Shown here: positions 48,417 through 62,134 of the stretch, in pieces | Layout of the letters: every line of letters starts with the position of its first letter | Position numbering within the stretch: the stretch's first letter is position 1 | Assembly (NCBI RefSeq): GCF_021134715.1 | Contig: NC_060023.1 | Span: forward strand, 10,602,001-10,666,000 | DNA length: 64,000 bases | Reading direction: 5' to 3' | Source: Daphnia pulex | Lineage: Eukaryota > Arthropoda > Branchiopoda > Diplostraca > Daphniidae | The notes under the pieces: model-generated | The model's database searches: none | Seen by the model: only the letters and a program-made list of their open reading frames with translations | Told to the model about the DNA's origin: nothing | Position numbers and translations under genes: made by a program

Positions 48417-51400
48417 ATGATGACCAAGTCCCGGTGGATGATGGCGGCAGGTCAGCGGCGGCCATTGAAGCCGCTGCTGTTCGTGCTGCCTCTGCTGGTT
48501 CTCTGGTTGTCCGTGTTGCCCGACTGCGCCCTGGCCGCCAAACGGAGCAACATGAACGCAGCGGGAGCTCATCACGGAGCCGGAGTAGGAGGAGGAGGAG
48601 GAGGATCGGCCGCTGGTGGCGGAGCATCGTCCAATCGGCCGAGAGCCGCCACCACAAAGACGACAACGACAACAACGACGACGACACCATCCAGCATCAC
48701 GCCGGATGATTGGAGGTAAAAAAAAACAAAAACAAAAAATGTTTGAAATTCTCTTTGGCCTAGTGGTGAGATGGATAAATGCCGAGTCATTTTTATTTGA
48801 TCAAACTCGGAAAAAAATGAAAAAAAAAAAGAAAAGGTGGATAGTATTTAACATAGTGGCAAGTAGTAGCTAACCAACAACAACACAGAAAACCTTGAAT
48901 CGAGTTTCTATCGAAAAGGGGCTCCCACCTTTTCTCTCTGTCTAACCAAATTTCACCATTTCCTTAAGAAATAAAAATATTAGACAAACACACACAGACA
49001 GAAAAACCGGCCTTTTTAAAAAACCTTTCACCGATGGAAAATAAAAACAAAAAAGGTTTAGAGAAAAAACCCCAACTACGAAAATTGAACAATTTCCCCC
49101 TGCAGGAAAAAGGTTTCGATTTCATGTTGTCTTTTAATTTCCGTTTCGAACGGGAATGAGCTACTACATCAGCAACTACCGCAACAACTTTGTGATTATT
49201 CGATACATTGAGCGATAGCTTGATGATGATTCCCCTATAGATTACGTTCACTTTACCCATCGCTAGTGAACTCCGGCTGGGGAAAAAAAACTAAAAAAAA
49301 AACTCTCTCTTTTTTTTTTTCTTTGGGAGGGAAAGTTTGAAAATAAAATAAAACGCCCTGGAAAAAAATAAAATAAACGAAGGTACAAAAAAAAATCTCT
49401 GAAAATCGTTTCGCACTTAACGTCGGCGAAGAAGCGCAAAGTTATCAAATCCAATTTGTCAATAAGAAAGATAAAGGCTAGCCAGCCAGGCAAAAAAGAA
49501 AAAAAGAGATCATCATTTTCATTTTTTTTGTTTTTCCTTTCCAGTTTTAACTTTTTTCTTTAACTGGGCATTTGTGGAGTAGTAGGAGGAAGGAAATTGT
49601 TTGACATTATCGTATAAAATGCTTGAATGGAAAGCCAAACAACTGGACGGGAATGGAGACCGAAGAATCCAGTGTGTGTGTGTGTGTGTGTGTTGGCCAG
49701 CGCCAAGTGCCATTGACTGACCGAGTTAAACGACCAGGACAAACTAGCGGCAGGTGTGTGCGTTTGTGAACGAGTTTTTTTTTTTCTTTCTGTTTGTTTG
49801 GTTGCACACAAAAAGTCTATCTGTTTCTGATTTTAACATCAGACGAGGGGGAAAAAAAAGAAATGAAAGAAAAAGAAATGACGCGTCAAGTGGCCTGGAA
49901 TCTAAAGCACTTGGTTTCTTTTTTTCTTCTTCTTCTTCTTTTTTACTCACGAAACTCTAAAAACGGACAACTCCATTTGACTTGCCACCCACACACACGT
50001 ACGCGAGAGAGAGAGAGACGTCGGCAATCGCTCGAGAGTCACGATCTCTTCGCAACGAAAGAAAACCACCACCAGCACCAGCAGCAGCACCACCACTACC
50101 AATTGGTGTGGCCTTAATAATCTCTCACTCTCTTTTCTATTTGGATCGACGACTCCTCTCTCTCTCTTATCATTTTCTTATTACAACCTGCCAGTTTTTT
50201 CTTGGCTGGGGCCCCTCTTAACTACCACCTTCGGACAATAGCGGCAGAGTTGAGAAATTATTTCATCCACATTTTTTGGTGGGGTTGTTGTTGTGGCGGC
50301 TGCTGCTGCTGCTGGTCGGGCCCGACCTTGCGCCAGCCGGCGGACAATGTCGACCGATCACTTTCGACGATGACGGAATCCACTCAGCCGCAAACGGTTC
50401 AACCCCCCCCCCCCCCCCATCCAACCGAACAAAAAAAAAAGAGCCGACTCGCTTTCTATTAATATCGGCGTGATGATGGCGGGCGAGTGTCCGGTCGTCG
50501 GCGCAAAGTTCAGATTCAACCAAATCATTTTCCGCTGGTTCCCACGACATCAATTTCATTATTTTAACCTAAAACAACTTGACGCTATTCAGAATAAAAA
50601 TTGGATTTGTCTAGAATAATCCAAAAATCCAGGGCATCCCAACACAATGACGCCACGTTCTCTCTCACTGACTCTCTCAAGAAAGACAATTCGACTTGGT
50701 AACACAAGTGAATTGCGCATAATAAATCGGTCGGAGAGAGAAAGAAAAAGAAAAAGGGGGAAGCGAAAAGACGCAAGAAAAATTATGAAATGATACACAA
50801 TAAAGAAAGACAATGAACCGTCGTCCATTCACGAACGTGCCCAAAGTCCAGTGGCGCAATCGACAAACTTTTGATGTTTGAAAGTTGCGCGCGGTGGCCC
50901 CGGTCCCCAATCGATTGACACGTAATGGGGTTGTTGTTATTGTACTAAAGAGATGGGAAGCGGGAGATATAAAAAGGCGTGTCCTCTTGTCATGATTTGT
51001 CGTCATCCCAACAACCCCCCGCAGATTTTTATTTCCATAGGAAAAAACAAAAACAAAAAATGTGTCGTCGTCGTCGTTTTCTTTTTACACAACGGCGCCC
51101 GAGAGGTCGACGTCGCCGACGGAAAGTCAATGATGGGCGCGGTCGGGATTTTCTTTTTTCTCAATTGGTTTTGTGTGTGTGTGTGTGTCGGCGCGAACGC
51201 GTGTCACGCCAAGTTCCCCCTGGGAAAAATCGTGTGGTCGAATGAGGGGGGAAGAAAGAAAAAATGAAACAACAACAACGAGAATAGTCACACAAACGAC
51301 TCCGAAAGTTCAAAAAAACAAATGAAGGCGGTACAGAAACGAAAAGTTGAACAGAAAAGAAACAAAAAAGAGAGTGAAAGTTGCGATTATGATCACCTCC

Positions 51401-54400
51401 TTCAAGGAGGGGGGAGGGCAAATTGCCGTGAAAAAAAAGGAGAATTGAATAACACATTTTTTTTGTTTCGTTCATTTTTGATGGAACGGGCACACACACA
51501 CTCGAGAGATGGAAAGCCCAACCAAGTGGAGAGACCAACACAGTCCATTTTGTAAAATTTTGATTTGAAAGAAATTTTTTGTGTGTGTCCCTTTTGGAAA
51601 TTGCCGGCCAACGATAGCCCATGAAATATTGGGCTCCACCCTTATTTTTCTTTCTTTCTTTCAAGCAGGATAGCACCACACACGCAACGGCATTTGTAGT
51701 TCTGGGGCAAGAAAAACCGCATCGGCTGCGGGTGATTCGAAAATTGTCTTTCATAAGAAATCGATTCCATTTGTGTCTGCCTCAATTTTTCCTTTGAAAT
51801 TTGTAACTCGAAACTTTCGCGCCGTTCATCAAAAAAGTGAAATTCCCATCCAACAAACAAAAAAAAAAGGAAACAAATTCCTCGATCGAAAAAAAAAATG
51901 TTGTTGTACGGATGTCAACTCCTTTGGATTTGAAATATAAAGAAGAAAAAAAAAGGAACACAACAAGATGACAAAGTAGGGCCCTGCTTTACTATATGTT
52001 CACGATACACACACACACACAAAAAACAAGTAAGAAGGATAAAAAAAAAGGTCGGCGTTGTATGTGTGTTCGTGTTGGATTCCAACTGATATTTCAAATC
52101 ATCAACTGTATATGCGCGGACACACGTTCGGGAATAAATAAAAGAAAAAAAACTTTTTTCCATTCCGAAGTGCCGACGCCCTGCGGGAGGAGATAAAAAA
52201 AAAGAAGAAGAGACATTCTTTCACAACCCCGTGATGATATTTGTCATCGTTGTCATCGCCTTTGTATTAACACACGAAGAAAAAGTCTTCAAAATTCAAA
52301 TCGATCCGAAAAGAAGAAGGAAAAAAATAAATAAATAAATAAACATTTCGATTTTTTTGAACCGAACCAAGAAGAAGAAACCTGTTGGCCGCTCTTCTCC
52401 GCGGGAGCCGTCAGCCAATCAAAGAAAAGACTTTTTGGGTTGCCCGTCACTAGAAAATTTTATATTTATTTATTTATTTTTGTTTTCCCTTTAAATTTAA
52501 TTTGTTTTATTTTATTTCTTATTTTGAAATTCGAAACGGCTTCCTTCTTTTCGGCCGGTGCTGCCTGGCCCTCCCGATAAGTCGAGGAGAAAGAAGGAAA
52601 AAAAAATAAAAAGAGATGGAAATTGTTTGGTTTCTTTTGTTTCACGTCACGCAACAACAGCGAAAAAAAAATGAGGAAGAAAATGTGTGTTCGTGAGTGC
52701 GTGTGTCGTTTTCCCCCCCGACGATATGATGGACATCTTTTCTAACTCGATGGGTCGAGCTCTACTCAAAAGGCCCCGTATTAGTCGGGAGGGGGGAAAC
52801 ACATTGCAACTACTCCGCTGGCTGCCAATCATCGAACCACTTTGATTCCAACTCTCGTCGTTATCCAACGCGATTCAGTCGATTTAGATAGTCGGTTCAT
52901 TCCACTTCTCCAGTCGATAATGTGGGGAGAGACGACTATTCAATTTTTGAAAAAAATGTTACACACAACGAACCCCTATGAGAACTGGCAGCTGATTTCC
53001 TTTCACCGGGATATTCCCAAATGATTATTCAACGGTCAAATTCGATAGTGGGTGTGTAACAGACGCGCAGAGTTATTTGGGTTTTTTTTTCTTTCTTTTC
53101 TGATTTGATTCTTTTCTAACTCCCGTGAGTCGGACTTGTGAGTTGTTGTCCCCTTTTTGCTCGATTTGGTCAAGTCACTCTTTTCTTTTTTTCCTTCCTA
53201 TTGAACCCCACCACCAACTCGTCTTCTCTATCCCGAATGTAGAGTCGTCACTGCAGCTCTCCCTTCTCGTCTACACGTTCCTTATTTTTTTTTTCTTTTT
53301 TTTTTCTTTCAAGAAAACACACATATATAAATGTGTAACGTGACCCTCATCAATCCTCCACGTCCGGATTGGACTGTAATTCCGGAGCAGCACAAAACAA
53401 TTCCTCCTGCTGCGTCGGAGAGACTTCTGTATGTCTGTCTGGTCTCTCTCTCTCTCTCTTCTCTTCTCTCTTAGACACACACACGTTTGAAACTATTCCC
53501 CAATACGAAACGGTGATGAAAGAGAAGAAGACGAAGAAGAAAACGAAGAAGAAGAGAAAGAAGAAAAGGAATAAAAAAGAACGCTTTCTTTTTATGGTCG
53601 TAGCAACCATTTTCTCCCGACAGGTTTTTTTTTTCTTCTTACCTTCTTCTTCTTCTTCTTCTTCTCTTTTTACTTTTCTAACCCCCCGAAAGAAAAGAAG
53701 AAGAAGAAAAAAGGGATTTTTCTTCTTTGATTATTGATCAAGTAGACACACGATTGGGATAAGGCAATCATCCTGTCTATATGTGTGATTTTGATTCGAT
53801 GGCCACAGAGAGAGAGATGAGCAACAAAGAGGAGCTTATCATTCAACAAGGAGCCAAGAGAGAAAGCTGCAACAACAACAGCACACTGCGCAAAAGAAAT
53901 AAGGAAACGATACCGAGTTGGCTCTCTTGGCCTTCTTTAATCCCATAGAAACTCGCCAAAAGTCAATTTAATTGACCATCCAAGATTTCGACTCGGAAAC
54001 ACATTTCCCTGCCAATAATCGCCCTTGAAAAAAAAGAAGAAAGAAAAAGAGTGTGAACAAGGCGCATCTGATTTGTCACCGCCCAGCAGATAAACACCAC
54101 ACCGAAAACAGAACAAAAAAATGGCAGACCCCCAAAAATCACCGGATTTTTTGGGTTGTTTTGTTTTGTTTGGTTGTTTAGTTGTTGAGTGGTGAAAGGC
54201 GAAGCAAAGCGATAAGACTGGACTCTTCTTCTTCTTTTTCTTCTGTTGCTGTTTGTTACAAGGGGGCCGGGTCCCTTTGCTGGCTTCTTCGTGTGAATAA
54301 AAATGCCACCACCGACTGCGAGCGAAAGAACGAGAAAAGACGAATAATTTAGTTTTCGGTTCGTCAAGTTCCTGGATGGCGGCCAACGAAAGAAGAAGAA

Positions 54401-57400
54401 AAAAAAAATGCGCAACTTTTTTTTTTTAGATTTATTTATTTTTTTTCTTTTTTGGGGAGGACTCCCCGCCTTTTTTCGGACGCGGATATGCATCGGCGAA
54501 AAAATACAACCACCCTACAGCCAGAGATACCCCACGACGCATGAGCCGTTGTCTGCTAACCTGGATAAATAAGGCCAGCTTCGCTCATTTCGGCCAGGTT
54601 GTTTTTTTTTTTTTTTTTTTTTTTCGCGCAATTTTCGTCGCTAAAAAATTCGAAAATTTTAGCGGATTTTTTTTTTTTTTTCAAATTGAAATCGAATGGC
54701 GCCAAAAACAAAAATTTTGTCGTCGGAAGGGCAGAAGAGAAATTGCGGATGCAGTCTGGCCGGGCAGAAAATTGTTTCTGCCTTTAGATATTTGAGTTTT
54801 CCGTTTCTTCTTTCAGCGGCGGCGGCACGGACCGAATTGGATATGAGCGAATCTCGTTACACTGACCTCATAACACAAAGGAGAGCCGAGAAGAGGAAAA
54901 CGGAGAGAGAAAGAAAGAAAGAAAGAACGAGCCCACAGAGAAAGAAGAGAGAGAGAGAGAGAAGAGACTGCGGAACGGCTTTTGCGCTAGTGCTGGGCCC
55001 CCGGTATGCAAATGAATGGTCTCTCTCTCTCCCTTCTGTCGAGTCCCCCCTCCTTTTGCAAGAAAACACACACACACAAGGTTCTTCTCTAAGCGTTGCA
55101 AAAGAAAAAAAAAAAGAACCGCACACGCTGAAAAAAAAAAGAGAAACAAGTTCAATGGCCGGCCACAATCAGCCACACGACAGTCTCCAGTCTCTCTCTC
55201 CTGGAAGGGAGCGACTTCCATCATGGCACATATATTCTTGATGTGGCCCTTTTTGTTTTTCTTCCTTTTAAATAAAAATAAAAAATAAAAAATGTCAAAT
55301 GTCCAAATTTGCCTTCCACTTAGGATAGGAGATGGGGCAATTAATCGATACCTAATTGATTTTTGTTTTTCTTCCACAGAAGAAAAAATAAAAATAAAAA
55401 AGAGAAACGAGAGCTATACAAAAAGGGATGGCTTGTGTGTGTGTGTGTTGAGAGTGTGTGTTTGATGGTCACGGGCGATTGTGTCAATCACTTAACAAGA
55501 GAAGCCCAAAAGAGCGACAAGAGAGAGAGAAAGGTCGTTTCGGGGTACACAGTAACACACAGACAGATATTATTGATTAAAAGGGAAAAAATGCGCAGCA
55601 TATCAACCGGAGAAAGAGAGAGAATATGTCAAACACCATTTCGTTTGATTGACTCTATCTTGCGTGATTTTGTTTTTCTTTCTCTTTTCTTTTCTTTCAG
55701 AAATTTTTTGGTTTTCGCCCTCGAAAAAATAAAATAAAAAACAAAACAAAAACTCGACTGAAAAGAAATGAGAGAGAAAGAGAAGTGAACTGGCAGAGCC
55801 CTGAAAGGGGCCGCTGCGTTGCAAATAGACGACACTGATGTCTGCGTGTGTGAGAACCCGTTGTCTACTACCGACGGACCATCTAAGGATTTCCCCCGCC
55901 ATTCCATCACACACAGCACACAGCACACAAACCGTCCGAGAGTCGAACGACGCCACTGCCGCCGCCGACGAGGCCATAAAGTGACGGTTGGCTTTCTTCT
56001 TCTTCTTCTTCCTCCTTTTCATTTTCTCCCAACGGACAAAAAAAAATCAGCTGCTTTTTTTCTTAAATAGAAGAAACGTGTTTCTTTTCTTTCAGCGCAA
56101 CATTCAAATGGGCAAGTCGGCCAGCGTCAGCTATCAGCTAAACAACAGCAACAACAAGTTGTGTGTGTGTGGGGATATCTTATGTACGTTTTGGGTTGAT
56201 GAGCTACAGCGCTAGTTTTTTTTCTTTTTCTTTTTTCAATTATTAATTTATTTCGCTTCTACTTTTTTGTCGACCAGAGCGAGCAGAGTCTGCTGGGCTC
56301 TTGCGGGACTTGTCATATTTTCTCGGCGTGTTTTGTGTGTAGGTGCCGGCCGGCCCAGCGGCGGCTCGGGCGCCGATGACTAATTTTTCCCTTAAAAAGA
56401 AGAAGAAAGAAGAGAAGAGAAAGAAAGAAAAGGAATAAATGTTTGATTTTTTCTTTCTTTCTTTCTTTCTCCTTAGTGGACGAACAGGAAAAATATCTCC
56501 CGAGAAGAAGAAGAAGAGAAAAAAAGAGACGGGACGGGAGAGACCACCCGTTGAGAGATCGAGTGATGGATATAACTGATATGTTGTGTAACCCCCCCGA
56601 ATTCACCGTTCCCTCCATCTTGATCAAGAAAGAAAGAGAAAAGGCCAACCAGTCGCGAGTAGAGAGAGAAAGAGGTGGCGCTATTTTCAGTCTGCCCGTA
56701 CGTGTGTGTGTGTGTGGATTAGCGCAGATTTTCATTTTTATTTGGCGAAAAATGTTTGTGGCTGCTGGCCGAAAGGAGAAGAAGAAGAAGATTTCTCCAC
56801 CTGATGACCTCTTCTTCCCTCCAACCAGCCACCTGCTATTATAAAGAGTGTCGGAGTGTGTGCAACAAGAAGAAAAAGAAAAAAAAGAAGAAAAAAGAGA
56901 AACGGCAAATAAATAAATAAAAATGAAAATAACCTTACAGCCATAGGAGATTGGCCGCAGACGGTGCAGACGGCCAATTCTGGCCGCACCAAAAAAAATA
57001 ATAAAATTACAGAAAATATCGCGGACCGGATGTCCCTTACAAAAATAAAATAAAATAAAATAATTTTGGCGCAATGGATTAAAGAAGAAAAAACCAGGAA
57101 GGAGAGAAAAGTTATAACTGCGTAATAAAAGTAGCGCTCCGATCAATCGAATAATACAACAAAAAGAAAAATTCACGAAAAAAGACAAGAGCCCATTTGT
57201 TTGTCCCATCTTGTTTCCGTCCAGACCGTCGAAAAGGGCCAGGCCAGGCCAGCCCCTCCGACTCCCTTTAACACACACACAACACACACGCTCACGATAG
57301 ATAGCGATGACGTCACGAACCTCCCCAGACGAGTTCATTCCCCCCTATACAACACATGCACGGGATGGATGATGATGATTCCCACCTTTTTTTTCTTCTT

Positions 57401-60400
57401 CTTTCCTTTCCTTTTCCCGGTTGTATTCATCAACTTCTTCTTCTTTGGGTTTTTCTTCGCCTCATCTGACCGAGTTGTTGGTCTCCCGGCACCGACCGTA
57501 CAGTCGGCGGCCGTCGCCGGAGCAAAAAAGAGGAGGGAATGAAGAGAGGGGGGGTCCGTCCTCCTCCTCCCTAACACGTCGCCCGTTTTCCCGAAGAAGA
57601 GTGGGTTATCAGGTTGAGGAGAAAAGACACACACACACACACACACCTACAGAGAATTTCTGCTAGTCCCTTTCGTCTTTTTCTTCTCGAAAAAACAACA
57701 AGAAATCAAAATCATTTTTGGCCTTTTTTTTCGCATCGTCACCTTCTGAAAAATGATCATCACGTTTTTATTTTTCCACCATTTTTGCCGGGCTATACGG
57801 GCGACATTGTGCGCGTTAAAGAAGAAGAAAAAAAAATAAAACTTTTTTCGAGACATTATAGACGAAAAGGGTTGTGTGTGTAGCATAATGGGAGTTAAAG
57901 GTACCGTACACAAACATACGTCCTACATTTCGTCACGACGCTGGCCCACCAGGAGGAGGATATCAATGCCCACAGCTCACACACACACACACACAACACG
58001 GCGGGTTTTGAATAGCAGATTTTTTTTTTGGGTTATTTGGTATTTTATTTAAAATAGGCGCAAAAATAAACCGCACTGTCTGGGACGCACTGGTCCAGCA
58101 GCAGGCGTCTGAGAAAGTGTGCGACAGACACGATGACGCCCTAACGTCACCAGTCGCTCTTGTCGTCCTCATTCATTTTTTTTTCTCCATTTGTGAATGG
58201 GACGAAATAAAAATTGTTCAAATGGTGTGGAAGCGACAACAACATGTTTTCCAGTTGCCACGGCGACGACGACGCCATAGCGTCAAGAGAGATTAGGAAT
58301 CTTTTCGAGATAAAAAAGAGAAAAAAAGGGAGTGGCCGGTTATTCGTGTGTCCTTAAACGGCCGAGAAAAATGTCGATACGATTAGCGCTCCCTAAACAA
58401 CCGGGAAAAAAAAGGATGGCCACCAAAATAAAAATTACTTTTTTTGTTTCCACCGCAGGGAGATAAAAATAAAAAGGAGAAAGAGAAGAGAGAAGATTCA
58501 CCTGTGTCTTTTTGATTATCTCCTCGGTTACGTCATAATAAAAACGACCAACAACAACAACCCAACAACCCAAAACTTTTTTTTTTCTAGGACCAATTTC
58601 TGTTTTGGGGAGTTTGGGTTGTGTGTTTTTTTTTATCGGGTTCCCCGCTAATTGATTGATCGCCCACCGATAGAAAAAACCGCGCCGGAGGCAAATAGGA
58701 TAAAAGCGAACGAAACCATCAAACTGTTCCGAAAATGGCGAGATGGATACTCAAATATAAATCAATGAATAGTACATGAAGATGGCCAGGGAATATTGTC
58801 AGCTAGTTACGTCACCCCTCAAACTAGCACCAATAGTCAAAAAAGAAAAAAAGAAAAAATCCCGACCTATTTCGTTCGGAATTCACCCGTGTCGTCTCTT
58901 TCCTTGAAATCAAAATAAATCAAAAAAAATTTCAACAACAAAAAAAAAAGTCGTCGTCAAGTGGGAAAACGAGAAACAACATTTCAAATGGCACACACGA
59001 ATGAAATCAAAGAGAAAAAATTAAAAATAAACTTTCGAATAGGGGGAAACGGGAGAGAGGGCGGATCCGGTCCTTCCTCCCGAAATGATTATTGTGACAG
59101 AATCACGCGCCGTCGAGCGCCCGTTATGTTAATATTTGACTTGGCGGATAACAAATGAGGTGAAACATGAAACACTCCCGAAAAAAGAGTTCCCACCTCC
59201 TTCCTTCCCACCTCCCACCTGTTTCTTTCGGTTCTCACGATTCATCGTCATTCACCCAACCCCCCTTTTTTTTCCTTCCAACTTCTTCTCCTTCGTTCAC
59301 GAATTGAAATTGACTGATTTTCTCTATGCCCCCTCGAGCGATTCCATTTGTCGAATTTCAAATTGGTTTCCGTTCCAAGTTGCGCGGAACTAATTTCTCG
59401 TCTGTTTGTTTGTTTGTCTGCAATTGTTCCAGGGATCCGTACGTGTACAGCCTGTTCGAGATCACCCTGTCGGCCATCGATTCCAAACTGCGACGGGTCG
59501 ACAGCCTGGAACGCAACATGGAAATGATGCTAGCCAAATTGAGCGAGAACACGGCCCGCTCCGACGCCATTCTGACTCAACTCAAAGTCATGGACGGTCG
59601 AATCAACCGGCTGTCGCCCGGATCATCGGCCACCGCTTCCGGTGGCGCCACTGCAACAGGTGGTGGGGGAGGCAGCGCTGGAACCTCGTCCGGCTCGTCG
59701 TCTAGCGATCGCGAGTACAGCCTGGAGCCGCGCATCCTGGCCCTGGATGAAAAGGTCAGCCAGATCGGCTCCAAGCTCAACGTCCTGACCTACCAGCTCG
59801 ACTCCAACAGCCTCTTGTGGGCCGGACTGGCCAATTACAACGAGACGGGCAGAGCCGGATCGGACGACTATGTTTCGTCCAGCAGCGAGCAGGCCCGGGC
59901 CTACATTTCGGTACCGCAAATCCGCGGGGACAAACTGATCGACCGGAGGGGATCCGACTGGAGCGCCAACGGCGAAGACACTCCGGAATCCATCCGCACG
60001 ACCATGGCCAGTATGGACCGGCACCTCAAGATCCTGATCGAGCTCTTCTCCGAGCAGATGGACAAGATGATGAGCGCCGTGGCCGACGTCCGCACGGCCG
60101 TCATATCATCCAGCCCCGCCGATCCTTCGTCGTCGCTCCTTCTGACCGCCTCCTCCTCCGCCGCCGAGTCCCCGGTTCTCCTGTCCAGCGGCCGGTCCTC
60201 GTCGGCCGTCAGCAACGCCAAACTCGACCAGCTCTACCAGAAAATGGCGCCACTGCTGGACGTCTCCGAGAAGATGGATCAGGTGTGGAACGTTTTGATC
60301 GGCGCCAAAAGTTCCGTCGACTCGCTGGTGCCCACCTCCGAGGCGCTCCTGTGGCAGACGCAGCGCCAGGAGCGGGCCCTGACCGACATCCACGCCGAAT

Positions 60401-62134
60401 TGAACATCAAGACCAAGCAGATCATCGACAATTTGAATCTCCTCCAGCTGGGCAGAGAGCCGAGCCAACAGGGAGCCGTGCCGGGCATTTCCAGCAGCAC
60501 CAGCACCTCCAGTACCTCCAGCACGACCAGCACCAGCAGTCGGAGCACCGCTGGCACTGGCACCGGCGGTGCCAATTCGGCAGCAGCCCCGAGCAATTTG
60601 ACCAAACGATCCAAGAGCGACGCTCACGACGCCGGCCTCATCCTGGCCAACAAGCCGCAGGAATCGCAACAGGTGTCGGTCACATTCAAGCAGACGGAAA
60701 TCCCAACTAGCCGCGGGGTGGTCGGGTCCGGAGGCGTCGGCACCGCCGCCCAATCGCTCATCCGAGCCCAGGAACTCTCGCCAGGGCCGGTGGTGGCGGC
60801 CGTTTTGGCAGCCGCTAAATCCTCGACGACGACCACGTCCACCACCACGACAACGACGCCCCTGCCGCATTTACTTCCGCTTCCACCACCCGAGGTGGTT
60901 CCCATCCCTTCCGACATTATGGACAGCGAATTCCTGCACGACGACCCCATCGTCGTTCTGACGGCCAACCAAACGTCGGCCGGCCTTAGTTCCTCGTCGT
61001 CGGGCGGCTCGGCCAAATCGGGCGAAAGCAAAAAGGCCCAGTCGTCGCAGCCATCGACGGCGTCCGTTTCGGCGGCGGCGGCGGCCGTCATCGCCGCCGC
61101 GGCGACGGCCAACATTTCGTCGACGACGAGCCGCTCGGTCCTGCTGCAGCACATCGTTCCGGCCGGCCCTACCGAGCGCTCGCGCATCCCAAACAACTCC
61201 AACGTCATCTTCCCGTCGGTCAAGAACAAGCCGGGCTTCACCAACACGACATTCTTCTACGACTACACCACTCCGCAAAATATTCGGGTAAGAAGAAGAT
61301 GGAAAATAACCAAAAGTTGATGGTTTCAGCCGGCCGCCCATGTTTAGACATTGGGGAATCAATGATATATGTATAACAAATCAAATCAAAAAGTAGAGAA
61401 TTTAGCAGTGGCCGTCGTCGTCCAGTTAAGAGAAAGCTTGGACGAGATGCCGTACAAGGGTGGGCACGGGCCGTTATTATTTATAGACTTGAGCAGCGGC
61501 AGCGGCGGCGGCGGCTGCGGCGGTGGAATAAAGACTGAATCCACATCGGACGGGGGTTCAAAGATTACGCAAAGAAGAGAGATGGCGTCATATCTCACTG
61601 GGCAGCAAAAGAAGAAGAAGAAGAACGTAACGGCAAACGCCCAGAGGCCTTTTGCTGCCAGCCTATTAAACAAGTCAACACCCTCCAGTCTTCTTCTTCT
61701 TTTCTTTTTTCTTATTTTTTGAAAGAAGAAGAAGAAGAGACTGAAATGTAGGACAAGTCTTTTGATGATAACATCATCCACACACAGTTTGTCTTCTTCC
61801 ACCTTCAACAGTTGTGTGTGTGTTTCTCTTTCTTTCTTTTCTGGGGGACTTGATTGACAACTGGTTGCCCAGTCAAGTCAGTCCGCCGTGCAAATGTTGT
61901 CTGATTTATTAAAAAAAAAAAAAAATGTAATCCAACACTTGGAGAACTTGATTTCTGACCGTTTCTTATAACTTTTTCTTTCCACCCCTGTCATATATGT
62001 AGGGCTACTCGTGCGCTGAATTGAAGGAGCAAGGACTGACCAAATCGGGCATCTATTACCTACTCATTCGCGGCACCAGCTTCTGGTACATCAAGGTCTA
62101 CTGCGACATGGAGGCTGCCAATGGCGGTTGGACG
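48417..62134 (+). CDS. Secreted coiled-coil protein with C-terminal fibrinogen-like domain (3' partial)
   Basis: Exons 48417-48715, 59433-61287 and 62003-62134 join in phase (WR-D at the first junction); 762 codons seen. The first exon has two adjacent ATGs, a signal peptide of about 41 residues (hydrophobic LLFVLPLLVLWLSVL, ending CALAA), then Gly-rich and Thr-rich runs. Exon 2 opens with RDPYVYSLFEITLSAIDSKL and holds several heptad stretches (DSLERNMEMMLAKLSEN; LDEKVSQIGSKLNVL; DRHLKILIELFSEQMDKM; about residues 105-460), then a Ser/Thr/Ala-rich, probably glycosylated stalk. Exon 3 is the start of a fibrinogen-related domain: YSCAELKEQGLTKSGIYYL, KVYCDME and NGGWT, with the first Cys pair. 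The WTVIQRR continuation is beyond the donor GTAATG at 62135. Secretion and coiled-coil oligomers are inferred; the precise orthologue (scabrous-like, angiopoietin-like or other) cannot be decided from the 44 residues of domain seen. Confidence 0.85.
49672..49693. repeat. (GT)n microsatellite
   Basis: Eleven uninterrupted GT units in the first intron of the fibrinogen-related gene. Confidence 0.85.
53520..53720. repeat. Facing GAA-rich and TTC-rich tracts
   Basis: A GAA/AAG-rich tract (about 53520-53580), a mixed spacer, a TTC-rich tract (about 53625-53675), then another AAG-rich tract (about 53690-53715). Sense and antisense purine runs face each other. Confidence 0.6.
61288..62002 (+). other. 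Intron before the fibrinogen-domain exon
   Basis: GTAAGA donor at 61288 and TATATGTAG acceptor before 62003. It contains GAAGAA and CTT runs only. Confidence 0.7.

Larger units (their letters stand above)
48716..59432 (+). other. 10.7-kb first intron of the fibrinogen-related gene
   Basis: From GTAAAA at 48716 to TTCCAG before 59433. No exon, RNA gene or transposon recognised. Simple sequence dominates: (GT)n at 49672-49693, a 16-base C-run at 50403-50418, GAA/TTC tracts at 53520-53720, (CA)n at 57627-57647, and T-runs near 54600. Apparent ORFs up to 341 codons (minus strand, 56313-57338) have homopolymeric composition. Confidence 0.7.

Noticed and set aside
56313..57338. 341-codon open frame on the minus strand
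   Set aside because: Composition is Phe/Ser/Leu/Lys from homopolymers and microsatellites, there is no domain, and it lies within the first intron of the fibrinogen-related gene.
59817..60710. 297-codon open frame overlapping the fibrinogen-related exon, and a 254-codon one on the other strand (60106-60870)
   Set aside because: Shadow frames of a GC-rich exon; Arg/His/Gln- or Gly/Arg-rich with no domain, while the true frame joins both neighbouring exons in phase.
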